Source: Metabacillus litoralis (lineage in GTDB: Bacteria > Bacillota > Bacilli > Bacillales > Bacillaceae). From it: a DNA stretch of 64,000 bases. A program made the position numbers and the translations under genes. Shown here piece by piece: positions 53,953 to 63,558 of the stretch. Position 1 is the first letter of the stretch. Every line of letters begins with the position of its first letter. The stretch lies in the NCBI RefSeq assembly GCF_007994985.1, contig NZ_VOQF01000001.1, forward strand, positions 310,001-374,000, in the 5' to 3' direction. The notes under the pieces were generated by a model, which was not told the origin of the DNA, did not search any database, and saw only the letters and a list, made by a program, of their open reading frames with translations.

Positions 53953-55149
53953 ATGAATAGATGGTTTGTTGTTCTTGGTGCAGTATTAATACAAATTAAC
54001 TTAGGAGCTGTATATGCTTGGAGTTTATTTAATCAGCCACTAATAGATAAGTTTGGATGGTCTCGTGAGGATGTAGTTGTAACCTTCTCTATTACAATTG
54101 CAGTTTTTGCTTTTACAACGATTTTCGCTGGTAGACTTCAAGATCGGATTGGACCAAGATGGGTTGCAACAATTGGCGGTCTGTTACTTGGTCTTGGATT
54201 AATTTTATCAAGCTCTGCAACAACTTTGTTCCAATTATATTTCTTTTATGGAGTTGTCGGCGGAATTGGTATTGGTATGACATATGTAAGTCCTTTATCC
54301 GCATGTGTTAAGTGGTTTCCTGATAAACGTGGCTTTATCAGTGGAGTAGCAGTAGCCGGTTTTGGTCTGGGTGGATTAATTTATAAACCTGTTATTGGGT
54401 ATTTTATAGGAGAATTTGGTGTTTCATCCGCTTTCCTTTATCTTGGTCTTATATATATGATATTAGTTGTTGCAGGAGCACAGCTTTTAAAAAATCCACC
54501 AGTAGTTGAAGATGAAGCTTCAGGAACTGGCGCAAAAAAGGCACAATTTTCTCCAATTCAAATGTTAAAAACGTCACAATTCTATGTACTGTGGATTGTA
54601 TTTTTATTTGGTAGTGTCTCTGGCTTATTAGTCATAAGTTTTGCAGTTGATATTGGTGTAGAGCTTGCAAATTTAAGCGTTGAAAAAGCTGCTAATGCTG
54701 TTATGGTCATCGCTTTATTTAATGCGGCAGGAAGAATTGTTTTAGGAAAGGTTTCTGACATTTTCGGGCGTAAAAACACACTTATGATGATTTATGCTTT
54801 AACAGCTCTTACTATGTTTTATATGAGTACAGGGATGATGAATTATTCTCTTTATTTAATTGCTGTTTCTATTGTTGGTTTTTGCTTTGGAGGTTACCTT
54901 GCCCTCTTCCCTTCAGTTACAGCAGATTATTATGGCACCAAAAATATTGGAACAAATTACGGGTTTATGTACCAAGCTTACGGAATATCTGCATTTGCAG
55001 GTCCGTTCATTATTAAAGTTATTTCTTTTACACAGGCATTTTTAATCTCAGGGTTTATTTGTATCATCGCAATTGTTTTAGTAAAGTTCATTAAAACACC
55101 AAAGCTTGTATCATCAGAAGAGAAAATGGTTGGAAACGAAGTACTATAA
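53953..55149 (+). CDS. OFA-family MFS transporter (oxalate/formate antiporter-type)
   Basis: This 398-residue protein has 12 transmembrane helices and begins NRWFVVLGAVLIQINLGAVYAWSLF, then FAGRLQDRIGPRWVA at loop 2-3. Helix 4-5 has GGIGIGMTYVSPLSACVKWF and the C-half has GRIVLGKVSDIFGRKN. These blocks define the OFA group (OxlT/YhjX-like), which moves small monocarboxylates such as oxalate, formate or pyruvate/lactate. The substrate here is not known. GGGGG precedes the ATG. It is a single gene with a terminator. Confidence 0.88.
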   Translation: MNRWFVVLGAVLIQINLGAVYAWSLFNQPLIDKFGWSREDVVVTFSITIAVFAFTTIFAGRLQDRIGPRWVATIGGLLLGLGLILSSSATTLFQLYFFYGVVGGIGIGMTYVSPLSACVKWFPDKRGFISGVAVAGFGLGGLIYKPVIGYFIGEFGVSSAFLYLGLIYMILVVAGAQLLKNPPVVEDEASGTGAKKAQFSPIQMLKTSQFYVLWIVFLFGSVSGLLVISFAVDIGVELANLSVEKAANAVMVIALFNAAGRIVLGKVSDIFGRKNTLMMIYALTALTMFYMSTGMMNYSLYLIAVSIVGFCFGGYLALFPSVTADYYGTKNIGTNYGFMYQAYGISAFAGPFIIKVISFTQAFLISGFICIIAIVLVKFIKTPKLVSSEEKMVGNEVL

Positions 55150-55163
55150 TCTCAGAACTAGTT

Positions 55164-55201
55164 GTGTGTACTTGGGCAAATACTCAAGTACACATTTTTT
55201 T
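55164..55201 (+). terminator. Terminator of the OFA transporter gene
   Basis: TGTGTACTTG pairs with CAAGTACACA and is followed by TTTTTTT. Confidence 0.92.
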
Positions 55202-55357
55202 GTCTTACTTTTGTAGAGTTAGTATTTAATTAATCACATCAACAACAAAGATAATATACTTTTTGCATAAAAAAGCTAAATTTCCACACTTTTCTACCGA
55301 TATTAAACGTATAAACTGTCGATATATGTCGACAAATGGAATCGGGGATGATACATA

Positions 55358-56836
55358 TTGTCTATTCAAGAAATGATGAATAAGGATTTAAACACAAAAA
55401 ACAAGTTTTTATTTGGTGTCTATTTATTAACAATGCTTTTAGGATTGCTAAATGCTATTGGTAGTGGTGATCAAGCAACGATCATCTTATTCGGTATTGA
55501 ACTATTTATTGTCGTATTACTTTATGTTGTCGTGATTCATTTTCTAAAGAAATCATATGTCTATCCTTATGCTAGTGTATTTATTGTAGCTGCATTTTCA
55601 GTTTATAGTATTGCAACGGCTGGTGGGAATATGAATATTACACTTATTGCGTTTTTCACCCTTGTATTCTCAGTTGTTCCACTTAATCGTAAAGTATTTG
55701 GCTTTGGCGCTAGTTTAGGATTGTTTGTATTAATTTTTAATAAATTCAATGCTCAAGCTGATTCTCTAGAAATCTTAACAAGCACTTTTCAGTATGCTAT
55801 TTTAGTTTACCTTCTAATGTGTGTGCTACTAAGTGTCGTTATTATCTTAAATACGAAAAACACAAAAATTGTATACGAGCTATTAACTCAAGCTGAAAAT
55901 CAAGCTAATGAAAAAGAAGCTGAAAAAAATCTCTTAAAAAATAACATTGATGCAATTATCAATCATTTAGTTAACTCTAATGACTTAATTCAATCGAATT
56001 TACAATCGCAATCAGAAATGGTCAATGCCATTCAAGAGGTTGCTTCTGGTACAGAAGTACAAATAAAAGAAGTAAATGAAATAAAAAGTCAATCAACTAA
56101 AACACTTGAAAAAATGATTGAGTTAGGGAGTTTATCTTCTGTTCTTTTGGAAAAATCAAATGAATCTACCTCTTTACTGAATTCTGGAGAAGAAAAAATG
56201 AATTTTCTAGTAGATAACACTCAGGGACTTCAAGCTGTTATTCATGGATTACAGAAGAACTTTGACGTTCTTTCACATAAGATTGAAGAAACAAATAGTT
56301 TTGCTAATGATATTAGGCAAATTACAGAACAAACAAATCTTCTTGCTCTTAACGCATCAATTGAAGCAGCTCGAGCTGGGGAAGCTGGGAAAGGTTTCTC
56401 AGTCGTTGCTGGGGAAATTCGCAAGTTAGCTGAGCATACAAATACAATTACAGAAAAGATTTCTTCAAATCTTTTGGAAGTTAATCAAAGTAATAAATTA
56501 GCTCTCCAAAGTATGAATGAAAGCGGAGAAAAAATTAATCATAATTTACAGTCAACAGACTCTGTTTCAAAAGTGTTTTTTAGCTTAGCTACGAATATTA
56601 AACAGCTTGCAAATGAATTAAGTAAGTTAGACAAATTATCTAACGTTGTCACTGACGGCTCTCACTCTGTAGATCGCGCAACAAATGAGTTAGCATCAGT
56701 AATTGATGAAGCAAGTGCAAGTCTTGAAGAATTAAGTGCTACAGTTGAAACACTTAATTTAGACAACGAAAAAATAGCCAAAAATATGGCTAGTACGGTA
56801 GAAAAAGCGGAACTTCTTCAATCAAAACAGGATTAA
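55358..56836 (+). CDS. Methyl-accepting chemotaxis protein with a polytopic membrane sensor
   Basis: This 492-residue chemoreceptor has about six transmembrane helices in residues 18-170 with almost no external loops. A coiled region follows with no clear HAMP domain, then the cytoplasmic signalling domain. The signalling tip is intact ([20 protein letters not shown], then [20 protein letters not shown]). Glutamate/glutamine-rich helices flank it as methylation helices. It starts with TTG after GGGGATG. Such receptors sense conditions at or in the membrane, or energy state (inference). It is a single gene with its own terminator. Confidence 0.88.
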   Translation: MSIQEMMNKDLNTKNKFLFGVYLLTMLLGLLNAIGSGDQATIILFGIELFIVVLLYVVVIHFLKKSYVYPYASVFIVAAFSVYSIATAGGNMNITLIAFFTLVFSVVPLNRKVFGFGASLGLFVLIFNKFNAQADSLEILTSTFQYAILVYLLMCVLLSVVIILNTKNTKIVYELLTQAENQANEKEAEKNLLKNNIDAIINHLVNSNDLIQSNLQSQSEMVNAIQEVASGTEVQIKEVNEIKSQSTKTLEKMIELGSLSSVLLEKSNESTSLLNSGEEKMNFLVDNTQGLQAVIHGLQKNFDVLSHKIEETNSFANDIRQITEQTNLLALNASIEAARAGEAGKGFSVVAGEIRKLAEHTNTITEKISSNLLEVNQSNKLALQSMNESGEKINHNLQSTDSVSKVFFSLATNIKQLANELSKLDKLSNVVTDGSHSVDRATNELASVIDEASASLEELSATVETLNLDNEKIAKNMASTVEKAELLQSKQD

Positions 56837-56848
56837 ATGAAATTCAAA

Positions 56849-56899
56849 AACCCTCTAAGTTATTAGGATAATCCTTATAACATAGAGGGCTTTTTTTAT
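56849..56899 (+). terminator. Terminator of the chemoreceptor gene
   Basis: CCCTCTA and TAGAGGG with an inner GTTAT/ATAAC stem, followed by CTTTTTTTATT. Confidence 0.9.
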
Positions 56900-56923
56900 T
56901 GAGCTGAATGGAAATCATGGGAG

Positions 56924-57367
56924 CTACGATGATTGAGCCGGGAGAATAATTTTTCTTAATTTATTAGTCATGTTAATTGTTGTAAAGTAAGACACATCTT
57001 CATCATCAATCGTATACATCAAAGTACTTGTTTCACCTTCTTCCCCTAGCCATAGGTGAATAGCATGAGTGGGGTATCCTTCACTATACTGTACTTGAAT
57101 ATCATAATCAGGTTTTCCTAATGTATGGGATACATTTTGTTTAGTTGTTGCTGTTTTAATCGCTTTTTCAAAAATGTTAATACATTCATTATCCTCAAAT
57201 GATTTCAGTTCCTTAAGGTTTATATCACCTTTACCTAGTGAATTAGAAAGTATTATTTTCGATATCTCTTCATCTAATAAAACCATTGTTTCTTCTTGCT
57301 TATTTGAACAAGCCGTTACTATGCTTACAGCTACTACTGTAAATACTAGTAAGAATATCTTTTTCAT
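56924..57367 (-). CDS. Small lipoprotein of unknown function
   Basis: A 147-residue protein with a signal peptide MKKIFLLVFTVVAVSIV and lipobox VTAC (Cys near 20), followed by SNKQEETMVLLDEEIS. The mature region is a short alpha/beta domain (KPDYDIQVQYSEGYPTHAIH, then MYTIDDEDVSYFT). No family is recognised. The ATG was chosen with AAAGGAG 7 bp upstream; an in-frame ATG 15 codons earlier has no site. It is membrane-attached outside the cell. Confidence 0.7.
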   Translation of the reverse strand: MKKIFLLVFTVVAVSIVTACSNKQEETMVLLDEEISKIILSNSLGKGDINLKELKSFEDNECINIFEKAIKTATTKQNVSHTLGKPDYDIQVQYSEGYPTHAIHLWLGEEGETSTLMYTIDDEDVSYFTTINMTNKLRKIILPAQSS

Positions 57368-57551
57368 TTTAATGCTCCTTTTTTCAGAAATCGAACTATT
57401 TAAATGATACATATTCGCAACAAAATATTTTGAAAGCTAGTAAAAATCCTGATAATATTTACACATTGATTGAATGCTTCGTTTTACATCCTATTTTAAT
57501 ATAAATTTAAATAGTAACAAGCCAAATTCCTTTAAAAAATACAAACTCTAC

Positions 57552-57582
57552 TAAAAAAAACCAAATCATTACTGATCTGGTC
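57552..57582 (-). terminator. Terminator of the cell-wall hydrolase gene
   Basis: Minus strand: ACCAGATCA, a short loop and TGATTTGGT form a stem followed by TTTTTTTTAG. Confidence 0.85.
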
Positions 57583-57623
57583 TCATACAACAGATTATTT
57601 AACTAAAATCGAGGTACACCACT

Positions 57624-58229
57624 TTATATAGCAAAAACATGATTACCAATTACCTTTGTAACATCACGAGTTCTAATCCACTCATCTGTTGCAGTATCAG
57701 GATTATAAAAATACAACGATTTATCCTCAGATTTATTTAACGCCAATGCTTCAGTCACTGCGTTTTCTGCTTCATCATCAGCAGCTTCATCAATCGATTC
57801 ATTTTGTACAGGCTGAAAGGCATTCTTTTGATAAATAACCTCTCTTACTGTATCAGGAAATTGCTCATGCTCCACACGATTTATTACTACATTTGCTACC
57901 GCTACTTTTCCAACATAAGGCTCACCTTTTGCTTCAGCATGAACAAGACGAGCAAGTAATGCTTTTTCTTCTTTTGAGATTGATAAAGCTTGATCCGTTT
58001 TATTTAACGCTGCTCTAAAATCAACAGCTTCTTTATTACCCAAACTCAATTCAATAGAATTCTGTCCAACCTTATAGTTACCATAGTGTTCTATTGATAA
58101 AGCTACTGTATCACCCGTTTCAAACGATTTGGCAGTTTTGGCATTTATTTGTAGTGTTGGAGAAATGGTATAAAAAGCTATCATCAACATTGATAAAATG
58201 ATCGTTATTGTTTTATTAAGATTTTTCAT
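57624..58229 (-). CDS. Cell wall hydrolase (SleB/CwlJ-type Hydrolase_2 domain)
   Basis: This 201-residue secreted protein has a signal peptide (about residues 1-30) and a C-terminal Hydrolase_2 domain (about 92-201). The domain opens with LLARLVHAEAKGEPYVGKVA, containing the catalytic Glu, and VANVVINRVEHEQFPDTVRE, then YQKNAFQPVQN and LYFYNPDTATDEWI. This is the family of spore cortex hydrolases and YkvT-like enzymes. There is no LysM or SleB N-terminal peptidoglycan-binding domain. CAGGAGGG precedes the ATG. The role is in cortex or wall turnover (by family). Confidence 0.88.
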   Translation of the reverse strand: MKNLNKTITIILSMLMIAFYTISPTLQINAKTAKSFETGDTVALSIEHYGNYKVGQNSIELSLGNKEAVDFRAALNKTDQALSISKEEKALLARLVHAEAKGEPYVGKVAVANVVINRVEHEQFPDTVREVIYQKNAFQPVQNESIDEAADDEAENAVTEALALNKSEDKSLYFYNPDTATDEWIRTRDVTKVIGNHVFAI

Positions 58230-58360
58230 GTAAACCCTCCTGTATTCTAAATTAATATAGTAACAGGCCTAATTAGGCTAAGAAGTTTACAAGTCTATCA
58301 TACTAGTACGTAATAGGAAAGATAAATAAAGAAAAAGGATTAAATTGGCACCTAATTGAA

Positions 58361-59140
58361 TTATTCTATTTCCCATTTAATTTTAAAGCTACCTTTTACT
58401 CGATCACCAGTAACAACCAGCCTATATACACCAGACTTTGCTACATCTAATTTTAGTGTATGATCATCTATTTCTGTCATTCCAACCAAATCATCATAAT
58501 CATCTTTAACAAGAAATCCATGTCCGCCACCATTTTCATTACCAAATTCTCTTGATAATATTATTGATTGATCTTCAGTTAGTGTAAGTGGAACTTCATG
58601 CTCACCAATAAAATACTGAAAGCTTGCAGTAAAGGAAGAATCAGTCCTCATTTCTTTCCATTGCTTTTTTTCGGTGAAATCAATATTTGCTAGTAAGATA
58701 AAAGATAATGGAATTACAATTGAAAATAAATAATTAAATAAAGTTGATTTACGTGAAATATAAGTTCCTAAATAAAATAATAAAGCACATAAAATGCCAA
58801 TAAAACCAGCAATCAATGTGTAAACACTAAATCCATAAACTAAAAAGATCGCAAACCCAAAAAAAGTATAAAGTAATAATTTTATTACTCCTAGTTTCAA
58901 CGTTAAATATTTTTTCTTCAATTTTCCTGTAATCAAATCAATGAGCACTGAACAGAACAAACCATAGCCAAACAATATCAGCCAAATATATTTATTTGAT
59001 ATCGCTTCAGAAAACTTATATAAATCAGGCTCTACTATAAATTAAAAACCAAATATTAAAAATAAAGCAAAACCAGCACCAGCCAGCTTATTAACTAAAT
59101 ATATAGTTATCTTTGATACATCTCGTTTATTCTGTATGAT
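58361..59140 (-). pseudogene. Broken membrane-protein gene (in-frame stop and no start codon)
   Basis: The open part (58361-58975, about 204 residues) has three to four transmembrane helices and a C-terminal soluble domain (TEDQSIILSREFGN, DDLVGMTEIDDHTLKLD, VKGSFKIKWEIE). It has no ribosome binding site at its first TTG. Upstream in the same frame, from a good AGGAGG near 59150, runs KRDVSKITIYLVNKLAGAGF as a first membrane helix, cut by a TAA at 59042-59044; the frame then continues to the open part. The codon expected as start reads ATC or ATA. A start loss and a nonsense mutation together suggest decay. The family is not recognised. Confidence 0.65.
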
Positions 59141-59186
59141 ATATTTTAACCTCCTTACACTTAATCCCTTTCAAATCTTATTCAAT

Positions 59187-59227
59187 ACAAAAGAGCGAAT
59201 TTCCTATTAGAAAATACGCTCTTTTGT
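59187..59227 (-). terminator. Terminator of the K+ channel gene
   Basis: ACAAAAGAGCG pairs with CGCTCTTTTGT, with a T run on the minus strand. Confidence 0.85.
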
Positions 59228-59230
59228 GAA

Positions 59231-60616
59231 TTACCCGATTATCACTTTCTCTTTTGGAAATTTAAAGTTCTCTTTAACGGTTTTTCCTCGAATTAAAAAT
59301 AAGAAAGAAAAAATCCCTATTCTACCGACAAACATAAGTATGATGATAACTAGTTTTCCAACCGTACTAAGCTCTGGGGTGATTCCCATAGATAGGCCTG
59401 TTGTACCGAATGCCGATGAAACCTCAAAGATAATTTCAATCAACTCAAATGTAGGCTCTAATATACTCATTAATATAATGGAAGTACTACAAATCATGAC
59501 TGCAGTTGTGATCACGATAAATGACTTACGAACATCTTCGGGATCTACTTCACGACCAAACACTTTAATTGAATCCTTCCCTTTTGCGTAGAAATATATG
59601 CTTAATATCATGATGGCAAAGGTTGTTGTTCTTATTCCTCCCCCAACACTGCTAGGAGATGCTCCAATAAACATTAACCCACTTATAAATAGTAAAGTAG
59701 GATCAGTAAATTGACTTACATCCATTGTAGCCAATCCACCATTTCTTGTAGAGGTTGATTGAAATAACGAATAAAAAAGTGACTCATGCCAAGTTTTATC
59801 TGCGAAAAAGTGATTTTTCTCAAATAAAAATATGAAAAGAGTTCCTAAAACAATTAAAATAAAAAATGTAGTTGTTGTTAATTTTGTAAAAAGTGAAAAC
59901 CTATGTCGAATTGTACTTTTTTTCGTAATAAAATCCTTCACCTCTATAAGAACAGGAAACCCGATAGCTCCGAGAATAAGCAAAATAATATTGATTGTTT
60001 GAACAAAATAATCGTTTGCAAATGGAATAAGTGATGTACCCGTAATATCAAATCCAGCATTTGTTGTTGCACTTACTGAAGCAAAAAAACCTTGTAAAAA
60101 TGCTTCTTGCCAGGTTGGAAAATACTGAAGAAAATGTACCCCTAATATCACTGCACCGATTAATTCAATGGCAATTATAATGACTAAAATTTGCTTCATT
60201 AATTGAACTAAACCAGAAAAAGTTGACCGATTTTGATCTGTCATAATAAGCTGTCGATCTTTTAGGCCAATTTTTTTCCCGAACAATATCCAAATAAAGG
60301 TTCCTAAAGTCATAATTCCGATTCCACCAAATTGAAGAATAAAAACTAAAATAAAGTATCCTACTTCATTAAATGTTTCGACTGTTGATACGACTGTAAG
60401 TCCTGTTACACTTATTGCACTAACAGCTGTAAATACAGTATCAATCAAAGATAGCTCAACATTTTCTCTATGAGCAAACGGAAGACTTAACAATACAGTT
60501 GATACCAAAACTGCTAGCAAATAAAATAAAACAATTAATTGTACAGATGAAAGTCTTCTTGTTAATTTAGATGAACTTTTCGACAAATCCAAAAATCTCA
60601 CAACCCTAATCTTCAT
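59231..60616 (-). CDS. KtrB/KtrD-type potassium channel subunit
   Basis: This 461-residue TrkH/KtrB-family protein has four membrane-pore-membrane repeats. Selectivity-filter segments are visible as SAISVTGLTVV, TTNAGFDITG, STRNGGLATMD and SAFGTTGLSMG, one per repeat, each with a central Gly. It imports K+ with Na+ in complex with a KtrA/KtrC RCK subunit, which is not in the window. The ATG has a weak site. It is preceded by an empty 200-bp spacer without a visible ydaO-type riboswitch. Whether it is KtrB or KtrD cannot be told. Confidence 0.9.
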   Translation of the reverse strand: MKIRVVRFLDLSKSSSKLTRRLSSVQLIVLFYLLAVLVSTVLLSLPFAHRENVELSLIDTVFTAVSAISVTGLTVVSTVETFNEVGYFILVFILQFGGIGIMTLGTFIWILFGKKIGLKDRQLIMTDQNRSTFSGLVQLMKQILVIIIAIELIGAVILGVHFLQYFPTWQEAFLQGFFASVSATTNAGFDITGTSLIPFANDYFVQTINIILLILGAIGFPVLIEVKDFITKKSTIRHRFSLFTKLTTTTFFILIVLGTLFIFLFEKNHFFADKTWHESLFYSLFQSTSTRNGGLATMDVSQFTDPTLLFISGLMFIGASPSSVGGGIRTTTFAIMILSIYFYAKGKDSIKVFGREVDPEDVRKSFIVITTAVMICSTSIILMSILEPTFELIEIIFEVSSAFGTTGLSMGITPELSTVGKLVIIILMFVGRIGIFSFLFLIRGKTVKENFKFPKEKVIIG

Positions 60617-60815
60617 ACTAATTAACTTAGTATAACAAAATAAATAATAATTAAAACCTATCTTCCCTATTTAAATGAAGATAAGTCAATTCTACTTAAT
60701 ATAGTAATTTTAGTAAAATTTAACTTCAATGACCTAAAATAATTTTTTTCTAATACACATTGCTGAAACCGTAAAGATTCTTTGTACACATACTTTAATT
60801 AACCGATAGAGTCAT

Positions 60816-61535
60816 TTAATCTAACTTTTCTAAATAGTAACTCACAAGATCTTGATACTCTTTAAGTTCATTTATACCTTTTTCACTTATTGTATAAACT
60901 CCTCTTTTCACCCGTTTAAACCAGCCGTAAAAGTTTTTTGTTAAAATTGAGGATGTTTTATCTCCTGTGCCTTTTTGTTTTAAGATTCGAGGTGAAAGCT
61001 CACCAAAATGATTAAGATAAGCCGCAATTTGAATGCAGTTTTCCTTATAAGCTGTCATTATTTTTGTTCTGTTACTTCCACCTATATTATAATCAGCACT
61101 TCGACCACTAATTTCTTTTAGCAAGGCTTCTCTTTTTCTTTTGTTTCGAAGATTACTTTTGTTACGGTCAAAGCTTGTTGGATGGTTAATGACCTCCATT
61201 CTTCTTCTGTTACCTGTGAAGGATACAAGAATTAATCCCAATTCTAACCTTTGAACTAAATGACAAACGTCTCTCCATCGCTTAGATCTTAAATTATAGC
61301 TAGGCTTTGGAATAGCAATGTACACAGCATTAGTTAGACGCTGTCGTTTGGTTGCTTGTAATAAGAGATCAACAGTTAAATTAAGCTTTAACTCTATTAC
61401 GATTAGCTCATCTTCCTTAACGACCGCCATGTCGCAATCCTTCACTTCACCATAAACCTCATAGCCTTCACCAATAAAGTAATTCTGAATTGGTTTATAT
61501 AAATCTGATTCCTGTCGCTTTTTCTTTTCTTCCAT
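60816..61535 (-). CDS. DUF2161-family PD-(D/E)XK-type protein
   Basis: A protein of about 239 residues. The N-terminal half has the nuclease-like core: CDMAVV (Asp), then VIELKL (Glu-Leu-Lys), about 10 residues apart, as in the PD-(D/E)XK superfamily. The C-terminal half has a winged-helix-like stretch (YLNHFGELSPRILKQKG, then YGWFKRVKRGVYTISEKG). This is the DUF2161 pattern. The ATG was chosen with GGATGGTG upstream. The substrate, DNA or nucleotide, is not known. It may be a DNA-repair or defence nuclease (inference). Confidence 0.75.
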   Translation of the reverse strand: MEEKKKRQESDLYKPIQNYFIGEGYEVYGEVKDCDMAVVKEDELIVIELKLNLTVDLLLQATKRQRLTNAVYIAIPKPSYNLRSKRWRDVCHLVQRLELGLILVSFTGNRRRMEVINHPTSFDRNKSNLRNKRKREALLKEISGRSADYNIGGSNRTKIMTAYKENCIQIAAYLNHFGELSPRILKQKGTGDKTSSILTKNFYGWFKRVKRGVYTISEKGINELKEYQDLVSYYLEKLD

Positions 61536-61600
61536 TAATGTATACACCATCCATGCTGTTGGTTTTCACGAGAAATAAATAGAGTAAGCCCTTATGAAAA

Positions 61601-62173
61601 CTATCTTGTATCTTCTAAATCAATCATTTTTATTATTTTAGCAGGATTTCCACCTACAACTGTATTAGCTAACACATCTTTTGTGACAACTGCACCTGAA
61701 GCGATAACAGCATTATCACCTATGGTTACGCCTGGATTTATTACTGCTCTTCCTCCAATCCAAACATTGTTTCCAATTGTAACAGGTTTTCCATATTCTA
61801 ATCCTTTGTTACGTTCAATAGGATTTATCGGGTGTGTTGCAGTATATATATGAACACCAGGAGCAAGCATACAGTTCTCTCCAAAACGAATTTCACAAAC
61901 ATCTAGCATAACACAATCAAAATTAGCGAAGAAATTATTTCCAACATGGATGTTATACCCATAATCACACCTGAAATTAGGTTCCATATACACTATTTCT
62001 CCAGTTGAACCAAAAAGATTTTTAATTGCCAGTACTTTATTATCAACATCAGATTCTAACGTATGATTAAACATTCGAGTAAGATATCTTGCTTGCTCTC
62101 TATCTTTTACTAATTGCTCATCCCACGGTTTATATAAACTGCCATCTAGCATTTTTTGCTTTTCGGTTCTCAT
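61601..62173 (-). CDS. maa: Maltose/galactoside O-acetyltransferase-type enzyme
   Basis: A 190-residue left-handed beta-helix acetyltransferase with the Maa N-terminal segment ([20 protein letters not shown]) and hexapeptide repeats ([52 protein letters not shown]). The catalytic His is in [12 protein letters not shown] near 116. It transfers acetyl from acetyl-CoA to a sugar hydroxyl. GGGGTGG precedes the ATG. It is a single gene. Confidence 0.9.
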   Translation of the reverse strand: MRTEKQKMLDGSLYKPWDEQLVKDREQARYLTRMFNHTLESDVDNKVLAIKNLFGSTGEIVYMEPNFRCDYGYNIHVGNNFFANFDCVMLDVCEIRFGENCMLAPGVHIYTATHPINPIERNKGLEYGKPVTIGNNVWIGGRAVINPGVTIGDNAVIASGAVVTKDVLANTVVGGNPAKIIKMIDLEDTR

Positions 62174-62315
62174 AATGCTACCACCCCGGTTCTAAATTCG
62201 GTACTTTCCTCTTTAAATTTACTTCAATAACATATTATAATGTAAATCTACTAGTTATAAAGAGTACACAATTGACGATACTAGAATAGATCACTATTTA
62301 GTAAAGGATATCATT

Positions 62316-62696
62316 ATGACCATAAATAACTTAACTTTTAAGTTTATAAAATATAGCTTTGTCGGCATAATTTGCACCTTAATCTACTTCATTTCTATGT
62401 TTCTATTTGTTGAACTTTTTAAAAAAGATCCTGTTATAAGTGCCACAACCTCTTTTATTATTATGACAGTCTTTTCTTTTCTTTTAAACAAAAAGTATAC
62501 TTTTGGCGGGGTGTATTCACATCAACAACTGCTGCGCTTTTCAATTGTGGCAGGAATTGGGTTCACGCTTAATTTAATCATTATGTATGGTGTTGTTCAT
62601 CTTCTATCATTACATTATATTGTTGGAGAAATAACAACATTATTAATTATTCCGATCGTTAATTTTACTTTAAATAATATCTGGACCTTTAAATAA
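62316..62696 (+). CDS. GtrA-family membrane protein
   Basis: A 126-residue protein with four transmembrane helices and the GtrA signature KFIKYSFVGIICTLIYFIS, and SFLLNKKYTFGG. It is followed by NFTLNNIWTFK at the C-terminus. GtrA-like proteins help flip polyprenyl-linked sugars for wall or O-antigen modification. No glycosyltransferase partner is adjacent. It diverges from the acetyltransferase gene. Confidence 0.88.
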   Translation: MTINNLTFKFIKYSFVGIICTLIYFISMFLFVELFKKDPVISATTSFIIMTVFSFLLNKKYTFGGVYSHQQLLRFSIVAGIGFTLNLIIMYGVVHLLSLHYIVGEITTLLIIPIVNFTLNNIWTFK

Positions 62697-62719
62697 AACT
62701 GAAATAAATAAGCCTAGGA

Positions 62720-62887
62720 TTAATTCTTTCTAATTTTTATAAACCCACTTATAAAAGATATAACACCTGCTGTAAAGAATAAAAAACTAGCAAATATGTA
62801 ATTTAAAGTAAATAGTAAAGCACCTACACTACTAAACATAAAACCATTTGTTAAAAATAAAACTGATGAAGCTTTTTTCTTTTTCAA
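62720..62887 (-). CDS. Small two-helix membrane protein
   Basis: A 55-residue protein with a TTG start after GGAGAG, a Lys-rich head (KKKKASSV) and two hydrophobic helices (LFLTNGFMFSSVGALLFTL, IFASFLFFTAGVISFISGFI). The frame is open much further upstream, to 63169, but that part runs through a GC-rich repeat copy and is not likely to be translated as one protein. No family is recognised. Confidence 0.5.
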   Translation of the reverse strand: MKKKKASSVLFLTNGFMFSSVGALLFTLNYIFASFLFFTAGVISFISGFIKIRKN

Positions 62888-62989
62888 AGATAACCACTCT
62901 CCACTGTTTAACTTAAAACATACTAAGACATAATTAAAGAAGTCATAAAAAAGACGAATAAATATAAATTCAGTTAAGCTGAAAGAAAC

Positions 62990-63125
62990 AAGTTCGTTCC
63001 ATTGCGCTGCAGACACTCGCGTTCCACGGGGAGGAAGCTGAGCCTCCTCGGCAAGCCTGAGGGGTCTCAGCTCTTCCTTAATTCTAAATAGGAGTCGATT
63101 GTCTTCCGCTCCATTGCACTTGTTT
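62990..63125 (-). repeat. GC-rich palindromic repeat, inverted copy
   Basis: Reverse-orientation copy with GCTGCAGACACTCGCGTTCC, GGAGGAAGCTGAGCCTCCTC, GGGGTCTCAGC and GTCTTCCGCTCCATTGCACT. It matches the copy at 546 read backwards. Confidence 0.8.
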
Positions 63126-63276
63126 TTAGAATTAGTATGCAAAATCAAAAAATCTAATTCAATCAACAACGTCCTACAAAATCAATATGAATCTAATATA
63201 AAGATATTATAGCATTCCCTTAACTCTTTTTACATATTTATACAAATGATGTCTTTGTTGATATTCTACCTTAATA

Positions 63277-63305
63277 ATAAAAACCAATCTGCATTAGATT
63301 GGTTG
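63277..63305 (-). terminator. Terminator of the GerP-type gene
   Basis: Minus strand AACCAATCTAATGCAGATTG GTT forms a 9-bp stem followed by TTTTATTATT. Confidence 0.88.
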
Positions 63306-63336
63306 GTAAATTTTATAAATTTGTATAGGTAAAAAT

Positions 63337-63558
63337 TTAATCATCAATTACATTTTGATTAGATAAACCTGTATCTGTTCCATTTGTCACACTTGATCCG
63401 TTAGAAATGACTTGATTATCTCCTACCCCACCACCACCTGAGCCTGAAACTGTTTTACTAATGTTAATAGGAGAAATTTTAATAACATCTCCAAAATTTA
63501 TCACTCCACCACTAATACTATCAACCTTTATTTTTCCAACTAAACTAGGAATAGCCAT
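63337..63558 (-). CDS. GerPA/GerPF-type spore germination protein
   Basis: A 73-residue protein with MAIPSLVGKIKVDSISGGVI, NFGDVIKISP, and a SKTVSGSGGGGVGDN stretch, the pattern of GerPA/GerPF-like proteins that let germinants pass the spore coat. It ends with NQNVIDD, like GerPF. The second ATG was chosen as start with AAAGGG upstream. It stands alone rather than in a six-gene gerP operon, so it may be a paralogue. Confidence 0.82.
   Translation of the reverse strand: MAIPSLVGKIKVDSISGGVINFGDVIKISPINISKTVSGSGGGGVGDNQVISNGSSVTNGTDTGLSNQNVIDD

Noticed and set aside
60617-60815. Possible ydaO-type (c-di-AMP) riboswitch upstream of the Ktr gene
   Set aside because: Bacillus ktrAB leaders can carry one, but the spacer is AT-rich and too short and lacks the conserved blocks.
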